From NCBI GenBank assembly GCA_947598455.1, contig CANQFI010000023.1, forward strand, positions 1-17,551: a stretch of DNA of 17,551 nucleotides, read 5' to 3'. A program made the translations under genes and the position numbers. Shown one piece after another: positions 1 to 8,045 of this stretch. The stretch comes from an uncultured Bacilli bacterium. Lineage in GTDB: Bacteria > Bacillota_I > Bacilli_A > RF39 > UBA660. Below the pieces are notes generated by a model. The model was not told where the DNA came from. It did not search any database and saw only the letters and a list, made by a program, of their open reading frames with translations. The stretch's first letter is position 1, and each line of letters opens with the position of its first letter.

Positions 1-50
1 TAAAATATGATATAAATAAAACATAAATAAATACGAGGAGTACTTTTTTT

Positions 51-1604
51 ATGAAAGAAAAAATAATAAATATCTTATTACCAATACTTATAATTATTCA
101 ACCAATCTTATCATTATATGAATTATATTATAATCCTATCTTTGAAATAGCTGGCTTCCAAATATCTACTATTATAAGATACTTATTACTAGGTATTTTA
201 GGTTTAATTCTTATATATAAAACTAAACTTAAAACATATCGTAAAAGTTTAATAATATATTCAATTCTTTTAATAATATATATTATCTTTCATCATTTAA
301 ATGCCTTACATTTTAAATCATTAATTCCTGGTAATTTAAATTATAGTTTAATAGAAGAAATATTATATTTAATTCGTTATTTAATACCAATCTTTTTAGT
401 TTATTACATGTACCATAATGAGACATCATCTAGTACTTTTAGAAAAATTATCTTAATTTTTTGTTTCATAGTAAGTCTTAATGTCATTATAACTAATATT
501 TTTTATCTTTCACGTACTAGCTATGATAACTTTAAAACTACTTATAATATCTTTGATTGGTTTACTAAAAGTAATCAAATAAGTCATATTAATGCTTCAT
601 CTAAAGGATTATTTTATTCACCATCAATTATTACAACTTTATTAATTATAACACCATACATATTTTATTCATTCTTTAATGATGGTCACAAAATAGATTT
701 AATATGTCTAATATGTAATATGCTAGCTTTATTTATGGTAGGAACTAGAGCTTGTGCTTATGGATATGTTCTAATTGCTGTTTTAATGCCAATTATTTAT
801 TTAATAGTAACAATCCTTAATAAAAAAACAATCGTCGTAAAAAGAGTAGTCATAGTTACTTTTCTTATTATAATAAGTGGTTTTATCTTTGCTAAATCTC
901 CAGCTATAACACGTGAACAATTTGAAAATAATACAATTCAAAACATTACTAATAATACTCCTAAAATAACTGAAGATGATGAAGAAGATAAAGACTTAAA
1001 AGAACTAACTATTAATGATATCTACAATATAAGTGATCGTAATCGTCAAAAAGAATTAACAATAAAATATATAAAAAATAATATAAAAGTCTTAGGAGTA
1101 TATGAAAAATTCCCAGATAAATATCCATACCAATATGATTGGGAATTCTGGTTAGAAACTCTTGTTAAAGAGCCACCTGAAGCTAAAGCAAATAGTCGTT
1201 TTATTGAAGAAAAAATGCTTAAAAGAGTTAAAGAAATAAACAATAACAAATATGATAATCTCTTAGGTTTAACTTATAGCCGTACTTCTAAAGTCTTCAA
1301 TCTAGAACGTGACTATGTCTATCAATATTATTCATTAGGCATAATAGGTTTAATCTTACTAGTCATACCATTACTAGCAATATTTATCTATAATGGCTTT
1401 AAAGTCCTAAATAAAAAACATTTTAATCTATTAAATATTAGTTTATGTTTTGGTTTAGGATTAATCTTCTGTATAGCATACTATTCAGGAGATATCTTAG
1501 ATAATATTGCTACTAATACTATAATTGGTTTTACTTTAGGATACTTAGTTAAAAATATTGCAGATGAAAATAAAGTAAAAGTAAAAAAGATTGCAAAAAA
1601 ATAA
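51..1604 (+). CDS. Wzy/O-antigen-ligase-like polysaccharide polymerase
   Basis: A 517-aa integral membrane protein with about ten or more hydrophobic segments. One large hydrophilic loop lies at roughly residues 285-430, between two blocks of membrane helices. That layout, and a short LFMVGTRACAYG-type segment near residue 228, resemble Wzy polymerases and O-antigen ligases, which join lipid-linked repeat units on the outer face of the membrane. This family is recognised more by topology and context than by sequence. The context is strong: a Wzx-like flippase and four glycosyltransferases follow on the same strand. The ATG at 51 follows a GAGGAG site at 36-41. The gene or promoter upstream lies outside the window. 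It could instead be a ligase attaching the finished polymer; polymerase versus ligase cannot be decided from sequence alone. Confidence 0.75.
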   Translation: MKEKIINILLPILIIIQPILSLYELYYNPIFEIAGFQISTIIRYLLLGILGLILIYKTKLKTYRKSLIIYSILLIIYIIFHHLNALHFKSLIPGNLNYSLIEEILYLIRYLIPIFLVYYMYHNETSSSTFRKIILIFCFIVSLNVIITNIFYLSRTSYDNFKTTYNIFDWFTKSNQISHINASSKGLFYSPSIITTLLIITPYIFYSFFNDGHKIDLICLICNMLALFMVGTRACAYGYVLIAVLMPIIYLIVTILNKKTIVVKRVVIVTFLIIISGFIFAKSPAITREQFENNTIQNITNNTPKITEDDEEDKDLKELTINDIYNISDRNRQKELTIKYIKNNIKVLGVYEKFPDKYPYQYDWEFWLETLVKEPPEAKANSRFIEEKMLKRVKEINNNKYDNLLGLTYSRTSKVFNLERDYVYQYYSLGIIGLILLVIPLLAIFIYNGFKVLNKKHFNLLNISLCFGLGLIFCIAYYSGDILDNIATNTIIGFTLGYLVKNIADENKVKVKKIAKK

Positions 1605-1653
1605 TAATTAATTCATAATTATTATAAGATCTAAGCGAAAGGTAGGGGAAAAA

Positions 1654-3177
1654 ATGCGTACTAAAAAAGCCCTAAAAGGAACAATCTACGAAATAATTCC
1701 CACAATTATAATTGCTTTATTAGGTTTAATTAAAACTAAAGTATTTATTGAATACCTCGGTTCTGATATGAATGGATACTATCAGTTTATTAATCAATTT
1801 ATTAGTTATTTATTTTTAGCTGAAGCTGGTTTTACTACTGCAATCACTTATAAATTATATAAACCAATTGCTAAAAAAGATAATGAAAAAATATCTGAAT
1901 TATACTATGGTGGTTTAAAAATATTTCATCGTATTGGTTTAATAATTTCAGCAGGTATTCTCATATTATGTTTTTTCTTTAATTTCTTTATTCATGATAC
2001 TAATAGTATTAAATTAATTGTTATCATATCATTTATATTAATATCATTAAGTAATGTTATTTCATTCTTCTTTTATTCTAAAATGTATCAAGCTCTATAT
2101 GCTGCTAATCAAGAAGTATATAAAGCATCTATGATAACTAATATCTTTAAAATAATATCTGAAATAGCTTTAATTATAATACCAATCTTTTATCCATCTC
2201 TTCTTTTAATAGCATTAATAATGTTTATTTGTAAAGTAGGCGAAGAAATAGCTTTTATATTTATTAGTCGTAAAAAATTTACTATTAATAAAGTACCAAA
2301 AGATAAATATGATACTAGTGCTTATAAAATGACTAAAGATTTAATATTTTCTCAAATCGGTTATTTAGCTTTTAATAATATAGATATGGTTATTATAATG
2401 GGCTTTAAATCATTAGGAGCTATAGCTGTAAGTATTTATTCAGCATATAACTATATAAGTCGATTTATCTTTTCTTTAATTGCTAAAATATCTAGTGTAA
2501 GCTTACATTTATTAGGTAATGTCTTTGTTAAAGATGAAAAAGAAAATACTAAAGGTATCTTTAATGAATATTTAAGCTTTAGTTTTATCTTAGCTACTAT
2601 CTGTAGTTTATGTTTCTTTATTGGCGCTAGAAGTTTCATTAAAGTATGGATAAATGATAGTAATTATCTTTTAAATATTTATACAGTAGGTGCTTTCTCA
2701 TTAATATTATTCTTATCAATTACTATGGAACCTCTAACTGGTGTTATATCAGCTAATGGTTTATTCAAAGAAAGTAAATATTATACTTTGACAAGTTCTA
2801 TCTTAAATTTAACTTTATCTGTTATTTTATGTAAGTACTATGGTATTGTTGGCGTTTTAATAGCTACTATTATTTCATACTTACTAGATATAACTTTTAG
2901 AAGTATATTAGTTATTCAAAAAGTTTTCCCCGAAATAGGCTATAAAAAACTTTTTAGTAAATATATTATTTCTTTTATTATTATAATTACTTTAATCTTT
3001 ATATCTTCAATAGTTGAAAATAGATTCTTAAATATAAGTACCAGTTATTTATCATTCTTCTTAGGTATAATTATTATTTTTATTATAAGTTCAATTCTTA
3101 TTTTATTATTATATTGCTTAATATATAAATCAGCACGTTCATTAATAAAAAGAGGAAGAAGGTTATTAGCAAGATGA
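1654..3177 (+). CDS. Wzx-like oligosaccharide flippase (MATE/MOP superfamily)
   Basis: A 507-aa protein with about 12-14 hydrophobic helices spread over its whole length and no large soluble domain, as expected for the polysaccharide transporter branch of the MOP superfamily. These proteins flip undecaprenyl-linked oligosaccharides across the cytoplasmic membrane. The N-terminus runs straight into the first helix after a short basic stretch, and the C-terminus ends in an Arg/Lys-rich tail, both usual for the family. A GGTAGGGG site precedes the ATG. The TGA stop overlaps the start of the next glycosyltransferase (ATGA at 3174-3177), so the two are probably translationally coupled. The gap from the polymerase gene is only 49 bp, which supports one operon. 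The sugar substrate cannot be inferred. Confidence 0.85.
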   Translation: MRTKKALKGTIYEIIPTIIIALLGLIKTKVFIEYLGSDMNGYYQFINQFISYLFLAEAGFTTAITYKLYKPIAKKDNEKISELYYGGLKIFHRIGLIISAGILILCFFFNFFIHDTNSIKLIVIISFILISLSNVISFFFYSKMYQALYAANQEVYKASMITNIFKIISEIALIIIPIFYPSLLLIALIMFICKVGEEIAFIFISRKKFTINKVPKDKYDTSAYKMTKDLIFSQIGYLAFNNIDMVIIMGFKSLGAIAVSIYSAYNYISRFIFSLIAKISSVSLHLLGNVFVKDEKENTKGIFNEYLSFSFILATICSLCFFIGARSFIKVWINDSNYLLNIYTVGAFSLILFLSITMEPLTGVISANGLFKESKYYTLTSSILNLTLSVILCKYYGIVGVLIATIISYLLDITFRSILVIQKVFPEIGYKKLFSKYIISFIIIITLIFISSIVENRFLNISTSYLSFFLGIIIIFIISSILILLLYCLIYKSARSLIKRGRRLLAR

Positions 3178-4139
3178 AAGTAAGTATCATAATACCCGTT
3201 TATAATACTGAAAAATATTTAGAAAAATGTTTAAATAGTGTTACAAATCAAACCTATCAAGATCTTGAAATAATCATCATTAATGATGGCTCTACTGATT
3301 CATCAGAAACCATAATTAAAAAATACGCTGATAAATCCCAACAAATTAAATATTTAAAGCAAAAAAATGCCGGTCAAAGTAGAGCTCGTAATAATGGTTT
3401 AAAAGCTGCTACAGGTGATTTAATAGTCTTTCTAGATTCTGATGACTTCCTAGATACTAATATGATTTCTAAGTTAATTAAACCATTTGAAGAAGATAAA
3501 AATATCGAATTAACTTTCTGTAATTATTATATGTATTATAGTGAAGATAAAATAATTAAAAACCAATATTTTCAAAATTCAATCTCTGACTTAAAAAAAG
3601 CCTATTTAATTGAGCCACCAGGACCAGCCTTTAAAATGTATAAAAAAAGTTTATTAAAAAATTTTACATTCCCCGAAGGCATAATATACGAAGACTTAGC
3701 TTGCGTCCCATATTTAATTGCTAAAGCCAAAAAGATAGCTTATATTGATGAATACTTATATTATTATCGTCAACATACTACATCTACTATAAATAATCAT
3801 CAATATAGTAATAAAAAACTAGATATCTTAAAAGCATCTGCGTTATTATGTCAAAAATTTAATACTAAAGATTTAGAAGAATATCAAGAAGAAATAGAAT
3901 TTCTTTTAATAAAACATCTATTTTATTATGCTGGATTACGTTTTTATCGTTATCATAAACCTAAATCTAAATTAAAATTAATAACTGATTTTAAAGATAA
4001 ATATCTTCCAAATTATCAAGATAATTATTATTATCAAAATCTCTTAAGTAATTCAGAAAAAAAAGCTATTTCTAAAATATTAGCTAATAATGTATTATAT
4101 TGTTATTTATATAGTATAAAACTTAAATTCATCAAGTAA
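3174..4139 (+). CDS. GT2 family (GT-A fold) glycosyltransferase
   Basis: A 321-aa cytosolic or peripheral glycosyltransferase. The classic GT2 N-terminus is present: VSIIIPVYN at residues 3-11, NDGSTD around 37-42, the NAGQSRARNNGL nucleotide-binding stretch around 65-76, and a DSDD metal-binding motif at 88-91. A GIIYEDLACVPYL segment near residue 170 matches the ED catalytic region seen in many capsule GT2 enzymes. The C-terminal third is less conserved and rich in Tyr and Lys. It probably transfers a nucleotide-activated sugar to the lipid-linked intermediate. It overlaps the flippase gene by 4 bp and is followed 13 bp later by the GT32-like gene. Donor and acceptor sugars are unknown. Confidence 0.9.
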   Translation: MKVSIIIPVYNTEKYLEKCLNSVTNQTYQDLEIIIINDGSTDSSETIIKKYADKSQQIKYLKQKNAGQSRARNNGLKAATGDLIVFLDSDDFLDTNMISKLIKPFEEDKNIELTFCNYYMYYSEDKIIKNQYFQNSISDLKKAYLIEPPGPAFKMYKKSLLKNFTFPEGIIYEDLACVPYLIAKAKKIAYIDEYLYYYRQHTTSTINNHQYSNKKLDILKASALLCQKFNTKDLEEYQEEIEFLLIKHLFYYAGLRFYRYHKPKSKLKLITDFKDKYLPNYQDNYYYQNLLSNSEKKAISKILANNVLYCYLYSIKLKFIK

Positions 4140-4152
4140 AGGAGTTCAAATT

Positions 4153-4875
4153 ATGAAAAAAGAAACAAAAATTCCTAAGGTTATTCATTATGTTTGGGTA
4201 GGTGGTAAACCCATCCCTAAAGATTTAAAGAAATGTATGAAAAGTTGGCAAAAGTATCTACCCGATTATGAAGTAAAAGAATGGAATGAAAATAATTTTG
4301 ATGTTAATTCTCATCCTTTTTGTGCTGCTGCATATAAAGCTAAAAAATGGGCTTATGTCAGTGATTACATAAGAGCCTATGCTTTATATAATGAAGGTGG
4401 TATATATTTAGATACTGATAATTTAGTTGTCGCTAATTTAGATGATTTATTAAATAACAAAGCATTTGTCGGTTATGAAACAGATGAATATCCTTTTACT
4501 GCTTGTTTTGGTGCTGTAAAACATCATCCTTTATTAAAAAAACTATTAGATTACTATGATAAAACACCATTTCGTTTTGATAAAAAAGATCAAATGAAAG
4601 AAGTTAATAGTAAAATAGTAGCTAATATTTTAATTAATGATTATAAATGTAAAACTGGTAATATCGAACAATTATTAGATGATGATATAAAAGTTTATAA
4701 AAAAGAAGTCCTATGTAATCCTTCTAAAGATTCAAAAGTAATTCATATTTTTACAGGTACTTGGATGGAAGGTATTAAACCTTTTAAAAGAAAAATAGTT
4801 AAATATTTAAAGTTAAATATTAAAACTCCTAAAGATGCAGCTTTTTATAATAAATATATATCTAAAGGTAAATAA
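4153..4875 (+). CDS. GT32-like (Gly_transf_sug, DXD) glycosyltransferase
   Basis: A 240-aa protein with the signature of the DXD-containing sugar transferases related to yeast OCH1 and bacterial capsule enzymes. IPKVIHYVWVGG at residues 7-18 is the typical start. WAYVSDYIRAYALYNEGGIY at about 66-85 is followed by LDTD (Asp87 and Asp89 as the DXD metal ligands). The length matches the compact bacterial members. An AAAGGAG site sits 8 bp upstream of the ATG. Its stop codon shares a base with the in-frame ATG at 4875 (TAATG), so translation of the next transferase is probably coupled. It likely adds one residue of the polysaccharide repeat; the sugar is unknown. Confidence 0.85.
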   Translation: MKKETKIPKVIHYVWVGGKPIPKDLKKCMKSWQKYLPDYEVKEWNENNFDVNSHPFCAAAYKAKKWAYVSDYIRAYALYNEGGIYLDTDNLVVANLDDLLNNKAFVGYETDEYPFTACFGAVKHHPLLKKLLDYYDKTPFRFDKKDQMKEVNSKIVANILINDYKCKTGNIEQLLDDDIKVYKKEVLCNPSKDSKVIHIFTGTWMEGIKPFKRKIVKYLKLNIKTPKDAAFYNKYISKGK

Positions 4876-4886
4876 TGGTGATATCT

Positions 4887-6026
4887 ATGAAGAAAATATC
4901 TATTTTAGGTCTTCACTTAAATTATGGTGGAGTAGAACAAGCTATTATTAATCAAGCTAATTGTTTATGTGATAAATATGAAGTTGAATTAGCTATTACA
5001 TATAAGTTATTATCAAAACCAGCTTTTAATTTATCACCTAAAGTAAAAATTAAATATTTAACTAATGTTAAACCTAATCGTGAAGTATTTAAAAAATATT
5101 TAAAAGAAAAACATTTTATCTTAGCTTTTAAAGAAGGTTTAAAAAGTCTTAAAGTTCTTTATTTAAAATCTAAAACTATGAAAGATTATATAAAGTCTTG
5201 TAATTCAGATATTATCATATCAAGTCGTGTTGATTTTACAAAACTATTAAATAAGTATGCAAAACCTAATACCATAACCATTGCTGAAGAACATGCTCAT
5301 CATAATAATAATTCTAAGTATATTAATAAAGTAATAAAAAGTTGTACTCATATCAATTATTTAATTCCCGTTTCTGAAGAATTAACTAATTTTTATAAAT
5401 CTAAGTGTCCTAATACTAAATGTCTTTATATACCTAATTGTCTAGATTATTGGCCAACTAAGGATTCTAATCTCAAAAGTAAAAATATTATCTCTATTGG
5501 TCGTCTATCTAAAGAAAAAGGTTATTTAGATTTAATTGATGTTTTTAAATTAATATATGAAAAAGATAATACATATCATTTAAATATTGTTGGAGACGGT
5601 AATGAATATGATAATATATTATCTAAAATAAAAGAATATAATCTTGAAAGTAACATATCTTTATTAGGTTTTAAATCTAAAGATGAAATTCATAAATTAC
5701 TTGAAGATACCAGTCTTTATTTAATGACTTCATATGAAGAATCATTTGGTTTAGTATTAATTGAAGCTGGTTCATTTGGTATTCCAGCCATTGCTTTTTC
5801 ATCAGCACAAGGTGCTCATGAAATAATTAAAGATAATGTAAGTGGTTATTTAATATCAAATCGTAATAAAGAGGAAATGGCTAGTAAAAGTATTAAGTTA
5901 TTATCTGATTCTAAAAAATTAAAAGAAATGGGTCAAGAAGCTAAAAAAATATCTGAAAGATATAAATTTGAAAATATTAAAAATGAATGGTTAAAATTTA
6001 TTGACGAGGTGACAAAAGATGCTTAA
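4887..6026 (+). CDS. GT4 family (GT-B fold) glycosyltransferase
   Basis: A 379-aa GT-B enzyme. The N-terminal Rossmann half starts with KKISILGLHLNYGGVEQAI, carrying the glycine-rich acceptor/donor loop. The C-terminal half has the GT4 hallmarks: SIGRLSKEKGYLDLI, a VGDG turn, and the EX7E motif in the ESFGLVLIEAGSFGIPAIA region. I chose ATG 4887 because it begins directly at the first beta strand and has GGTGAT 4 bp upstream. ATG 4875, which overlaps the previous stop and has its own AAAGGT, is equally in frame and would add only four residues (MVIS). The stop lies inside the next gene (8-bp overlap). It probably extends the lipid-linked repeat; the substrate is unknown. Confidence 0.9.
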   Translation: MKKISILGLHLNYGGVEQAIINQANCLCDKYEVELAITYKLLSKPAFNLSPKVKIKYLTNVKPNREVFKKYLKEKHFILAFKEGLKSLKVLYLKSKTMKDYIKSCNSDIIISSRVDFTKLLNKYAKPNTITIAEEHAHHNNNSKYINKVIKSCTHINYLIPVSEELTNFYKSKCPNTKCLYIPNCLDYWPTKDSNLKSKNIISIGRLSKEKGYLDLIDVFKLIYEKDNTYHLNIVGDGNEYDNILSKIKEYNLESNISLLGFKSKDEIHKLLEDTSLYLMTSYEESFGLVLIEAGSFGIPAIAFSSAQGAHEIIKDNVSGYLISNRNKEEMASKSIKLLSDSKKLKEMGQEAKKISERYKFENIKNEWLKFIDEVTKDA

Positions 6027-6741
6027 ATATTTTGATAAATTATATTCACAAGGAGCTGAAAGCTTTTATCAAATTGTTGATGATAATTTAAAAAATGAAG
6101 TAAAAACCTTTATTGTCACAGCTAACCCCGAAACTTTTACTTATGGTGAAAATGATAAAGAAGTCAATAAATTATTATTAGATAAAGAAACAACTTTAAT
6201 TCCTGATGGTATCGGTATTGTAAAAGCTTCTCATACGCTTAATTACGAAGTAAAAGAACGTATTACCGGTATAGATTTAGCTTCCCATTTACTAGAAGTA
6301 TGTCAGAAACATAAATATAAATTAGCTTTATTAGGAGCTAAAGAAGAGGTAATAGTTGCTTTACAAGAAGTAATTAAAAAAGATTATCCTAATATAAAAG
6401 TAGTAAAAGCTCAAAACGGCTATAATGAAGACAAAGATAGTTTCTTTAAAGAGATAGCCAAATTAAAACCAGATGTATGTCTAGTCGCTTTAGGTATACC
6501 TAACCAAGAAAAATTAATATATAAACACTTAAATGACTTTGATAAAGGTATATTTGTTGGAGTAGGGGGATCATTTGATGTTTTAAGTGGTACTAAGAAA
6601 AGAGCTCCTAAATTCTTTCAAAAATTAAATATTGAATGGTTATATCGTATTATAAAAGAACCCAAAAGAATAAAAAGATTTTATGATAATAATGTTAAAT
6701 TTATTTTTAAAGTTAAAAAACTTAAAAAGACAAAAAAATAA
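6019..6741 (+). CDS. tagA: TagA/WecG/CpsF family (GT26) glycosyltransferase
   Basis: A 240-aa member of the WecG/TagA/CpsF family. Recognisable motifs are TANPETFTYG (34-43), IPDGIGIV (61-68) with the conserved Asp, ERITGIDL (80-87) with the conserved Arg, ALGIPNQEK (157-165), and GVGGSFDVLSGTKKRAP (181-197). A Lys/Arg-rich C-terminal tail is present, the part known to help TagA-type enzymes sit on the membrane. TagA adds ManNAc from UDP-ManNAc to undecaprenyl-PP-GlcNAc to make the teichoic-acid linkage unit; WecG and CpsF use other donors. Here the UDP-ManNAc-forming epimerase is the next gene, which favours a TagA-like role. A GAGGTGAC site precedes the ATG. It overlaps the GT4 gene by 8 bp and ends the operon at a terminator. 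Confidence 0.9.
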   Translation: MLKYFDKLYSQGAESFYQIVDDNLKNEVKTFIVTANPETFTYGENDKEVNKLLLDKETTLIPDGIGIVKASHTLNYEVKERITGIDLASHLLEVCQKHKYKLALLGAKEEVIVALQEVIKKDYPNIKVVKAQNGYNEDKDSFFKEIAKLKPDVCLVALGIPNQEKLIYKHLNDFDKGIFVGVGGSFDVLSGTKKRAPKFFQKLNIEWLYRIIKEPKRIKRFYDNNVKFIFKVKKLKKTKK

Positions 6742-6755
6742 TTTTGCCTTTTTTT
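6724..6755 (+). terminator. Rho-independent terminator of the polysaccharide operon
   Basis: AAAAAG-A-CAAAA (6724-6735) pairs with TTTTG-C-CTTTTT (6742-6753), with one A/C mismatch and a 6-nt loop, running into a T tract. The stem begins inside the last codons of the tagA-like gene and the loop holds its stop codon. Confidence 0.7.
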
Positions 6756-6768
6756 ATAATAAGGTTTA

Positions 6769-6777
6769 TGCTATGAT
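6769..6777 (+). promoter_or_regulatory. Extended -10 promoter for the epimerase gene
   Basis: TGCTATGAT is an extended -10 element (TG, one base, TATGAT). No good -35 is seen at 16-18 bp. It sits between the operon terminator and the AAAGGAGA site of the epimerase gene, so the epimerase probably has its own promoter. Confidence 0.5.
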
Positions 6778-6819
6778 ATTTGTAAGAAACATAATACCAT
6801 ATGCAAAGGAGAATTAAAT

Positions 6820-7932
6820 ATGATAAAAGTAATGACTATTTTCGGTACTAGACCAGAAGCCATTAAAATGGCTCCACTAGTAAAAGAATTACAAAGTCGT
6901 AAAGAAATAGAATGTATTGTCTGTGTTACAGCTCAACATAGAGAAATGTTAGATCAAGTATTAGAGACCTTTGATATTAAACCAGATTATGATTTAAATA
7001 TTATGAAACAAGGTCAAACTCTAAGTGATATTACAACTAGAGCTCTACTAGGTTTACAAGATGTAATAAAAGAAACTAAACCAGACCTTGTCTTAGTTCA
7101 TGGTGATACTACCACCACATTCGCTGGGGCTTTAGCTGCTTTTTATGAGCAAGTTGCTATCGGACACATTGAAGCCGGTTTAAGAACCAACGATAAATAT
7201 AGTCCATACCCAGAAGAAATGAATCGTCAAATGGTCGATTGTATGACAGATATGTATTTTGCGCCTACTAATCTTAGTAAAGAAAACTTACTTAAAGAAA
7301 ATATTGAAGAAGATAAAATATATGTCACTGGAAATACTGTTATTGATGCTATGAGCACAACTATAAATGATAGTTACACACATCAAGAATTAAAATGGAT
7401 TACTAGTTCTGATCGTATGATCTTACTTACCGCTCACAGAAGAGAAAACTTAGGTGAACCAATGCGTCGTATCTTTAAAGCTATTAGAAGAATAGTTGAT
7501 GAATTTCCTGACGTAAAAGTAATCTATCCTATTCATCTAAATCCTAAAGTAAGAGAAGTAGCTAATGAAATATTTAGTGACTGCGCAAGAGTTAAACTAA
7601 TTGAACCTCTTGAAGTCTTTGATTTCCATAACTTCCAAAATAAAAGTTATTTAATCTTAACTGATTCCGGAGGTATCCAAGAAGAAGCTCCATCCCTAGG
7701 TAAACCAGTCTTAGTTCTAAGAGATACTACTGAAAGACCAGAAGGAATCGATGCTGGTACCTTAAAATTAGTAGGTACAGATGAAGAAACTATCTATAAA
7801 GAAACTAAAAAACTTTTAACAGATGAAAAAGCTTACAATAAAATGTCTAAAGCTAATAATCCATATGGCGATGGTAAAGCAAGTCAAAGAATTGTCGATG
7901 CAATTATCGATAAGTTTAAAGATAAAATATAA
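6820..7932 (+). CDS. wecB: UDP-N-acetylglucosamine 2-epimerase (non-hydrolysing)
   Basis: A 370-aa cytosolic enzyme that interconverts UDP-GlcNAc and UDP-ManNAc (WecB/MnaA family). Family landmarks run in order: FGTRPEAIKMAP at residues 7-18, TAQHREMLDQ around 37-46, HGDTTTT around 95-101, GHIEAGLRT around 114-122, PEEMNRQ, a TGNTVIDA stretch, LTAHRRENLG near 203, PIHLNP, and TDSGGIQEEAPSLGKPVL with the conserved SGG and EE. The length is standard. It has a clear AAAGGAGA site, an extended -10 upstream and its own terminator, so it is monocistronic and set apart from the glycosyltransferase operon. Its product is the donor for TagA-type enzymes. Its separate regulation suggests UDP-ManNAc may also serve elsewhere. 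I see no unusual substitutions. Confidence 0.97.
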   Translation: MIKVMTIFGTRPEAIKMAPLVKELQSRKEIECIVCVTAQHREMLDQVLETFDIKPDYDLNIMKQGQTLSDITTRALLGLQDVIKETKPDLVLVHGDTTTTFAGALAAFYEQVAIGHIEAGLRTNDKYSPYPEEMNRQMVDCMTDMYFAPTNLSKENLLKENIEEDKIYVTGNTVIDAMSTTINDSYTHQELKWITSSDRMILLTAHRRENLGEPMRRIFKAIRRIVDEFPDVKVIYPIHLNPKVREVANEIFSDCARVKLIEPLEVFDFHNFQNKSYLILTDSGGIQEEAPSLGKPVLVLRDTTERPEGIDAGTLKLVGTDEETIYKETKKLLTDEKAYNKMSKANNPYGDGKASQRIVDAIIDKFKDKI

Positions 7933-7948
7933 TAATCTTAATTAAAGC

Positions 7949-7980
7949 AAAGGACAAAGTATCATATCTTTGTCTTTTTA
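7949..7980 (+). terminator. Rho-independent terminator after wecB
   Basis: GACAAAG (7953-7959) pairs with CTTTGTC (7968-7974) around an 8-nt loop. The stem is extended by A/T pairs on the outside and followed by a TTTTTATTTTTT tract. Confidence 0.85.
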
Positions 7981-7991
7981 TTTTTTACTAA

Positions 7992-8020
7992 TTGTAAAGA
8001 AATAAAATATATATTATAAT
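7992..8020 (+). promoter_or_regulatory. Sigma-A-type promoter for the PfkB-Smr pair
   Basis: TTGTAA (7992-7997) and TATAAT (8015-8020) are separated by exactly 17 bp. They lie directly after the wecB terminator and 25 bp before the likely start codon. Confidence 0.8.
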
Positions 8021-8045
8021 TATAAAAGAATAAAAGGTGATTGAA

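Noticed and set aside
1046..1249. 67-codon open frame on the minus strand inside the polymerase gene
   Set aside because: Lies wholly within the long loop of a convincing plus-strand gene, no ribosome site, no recognisable domain; a shadow frame.
1603..1623. Hairpin AATAATTA/TAATTATT after the polymerase gene
   Set aside because: No T tract follows, all A/T pairs, and the flippase gene starts 31 bp later; not a convincing terminator.
2451..2639. 62-codon minus-strand open frame inside the flippase gene
   Set aside because: Shadow of a well-supported membrane protein; no own signals.
8037..8045. GTG start three codons upstream for the PfkB-like gene
   Set aside because: The GTG is part of the AAAAGGTGATT ribosome site; the same trap occurs at 11502 (RDD gene), 13468 (460-aa gene) and, with TTG, at 10539.
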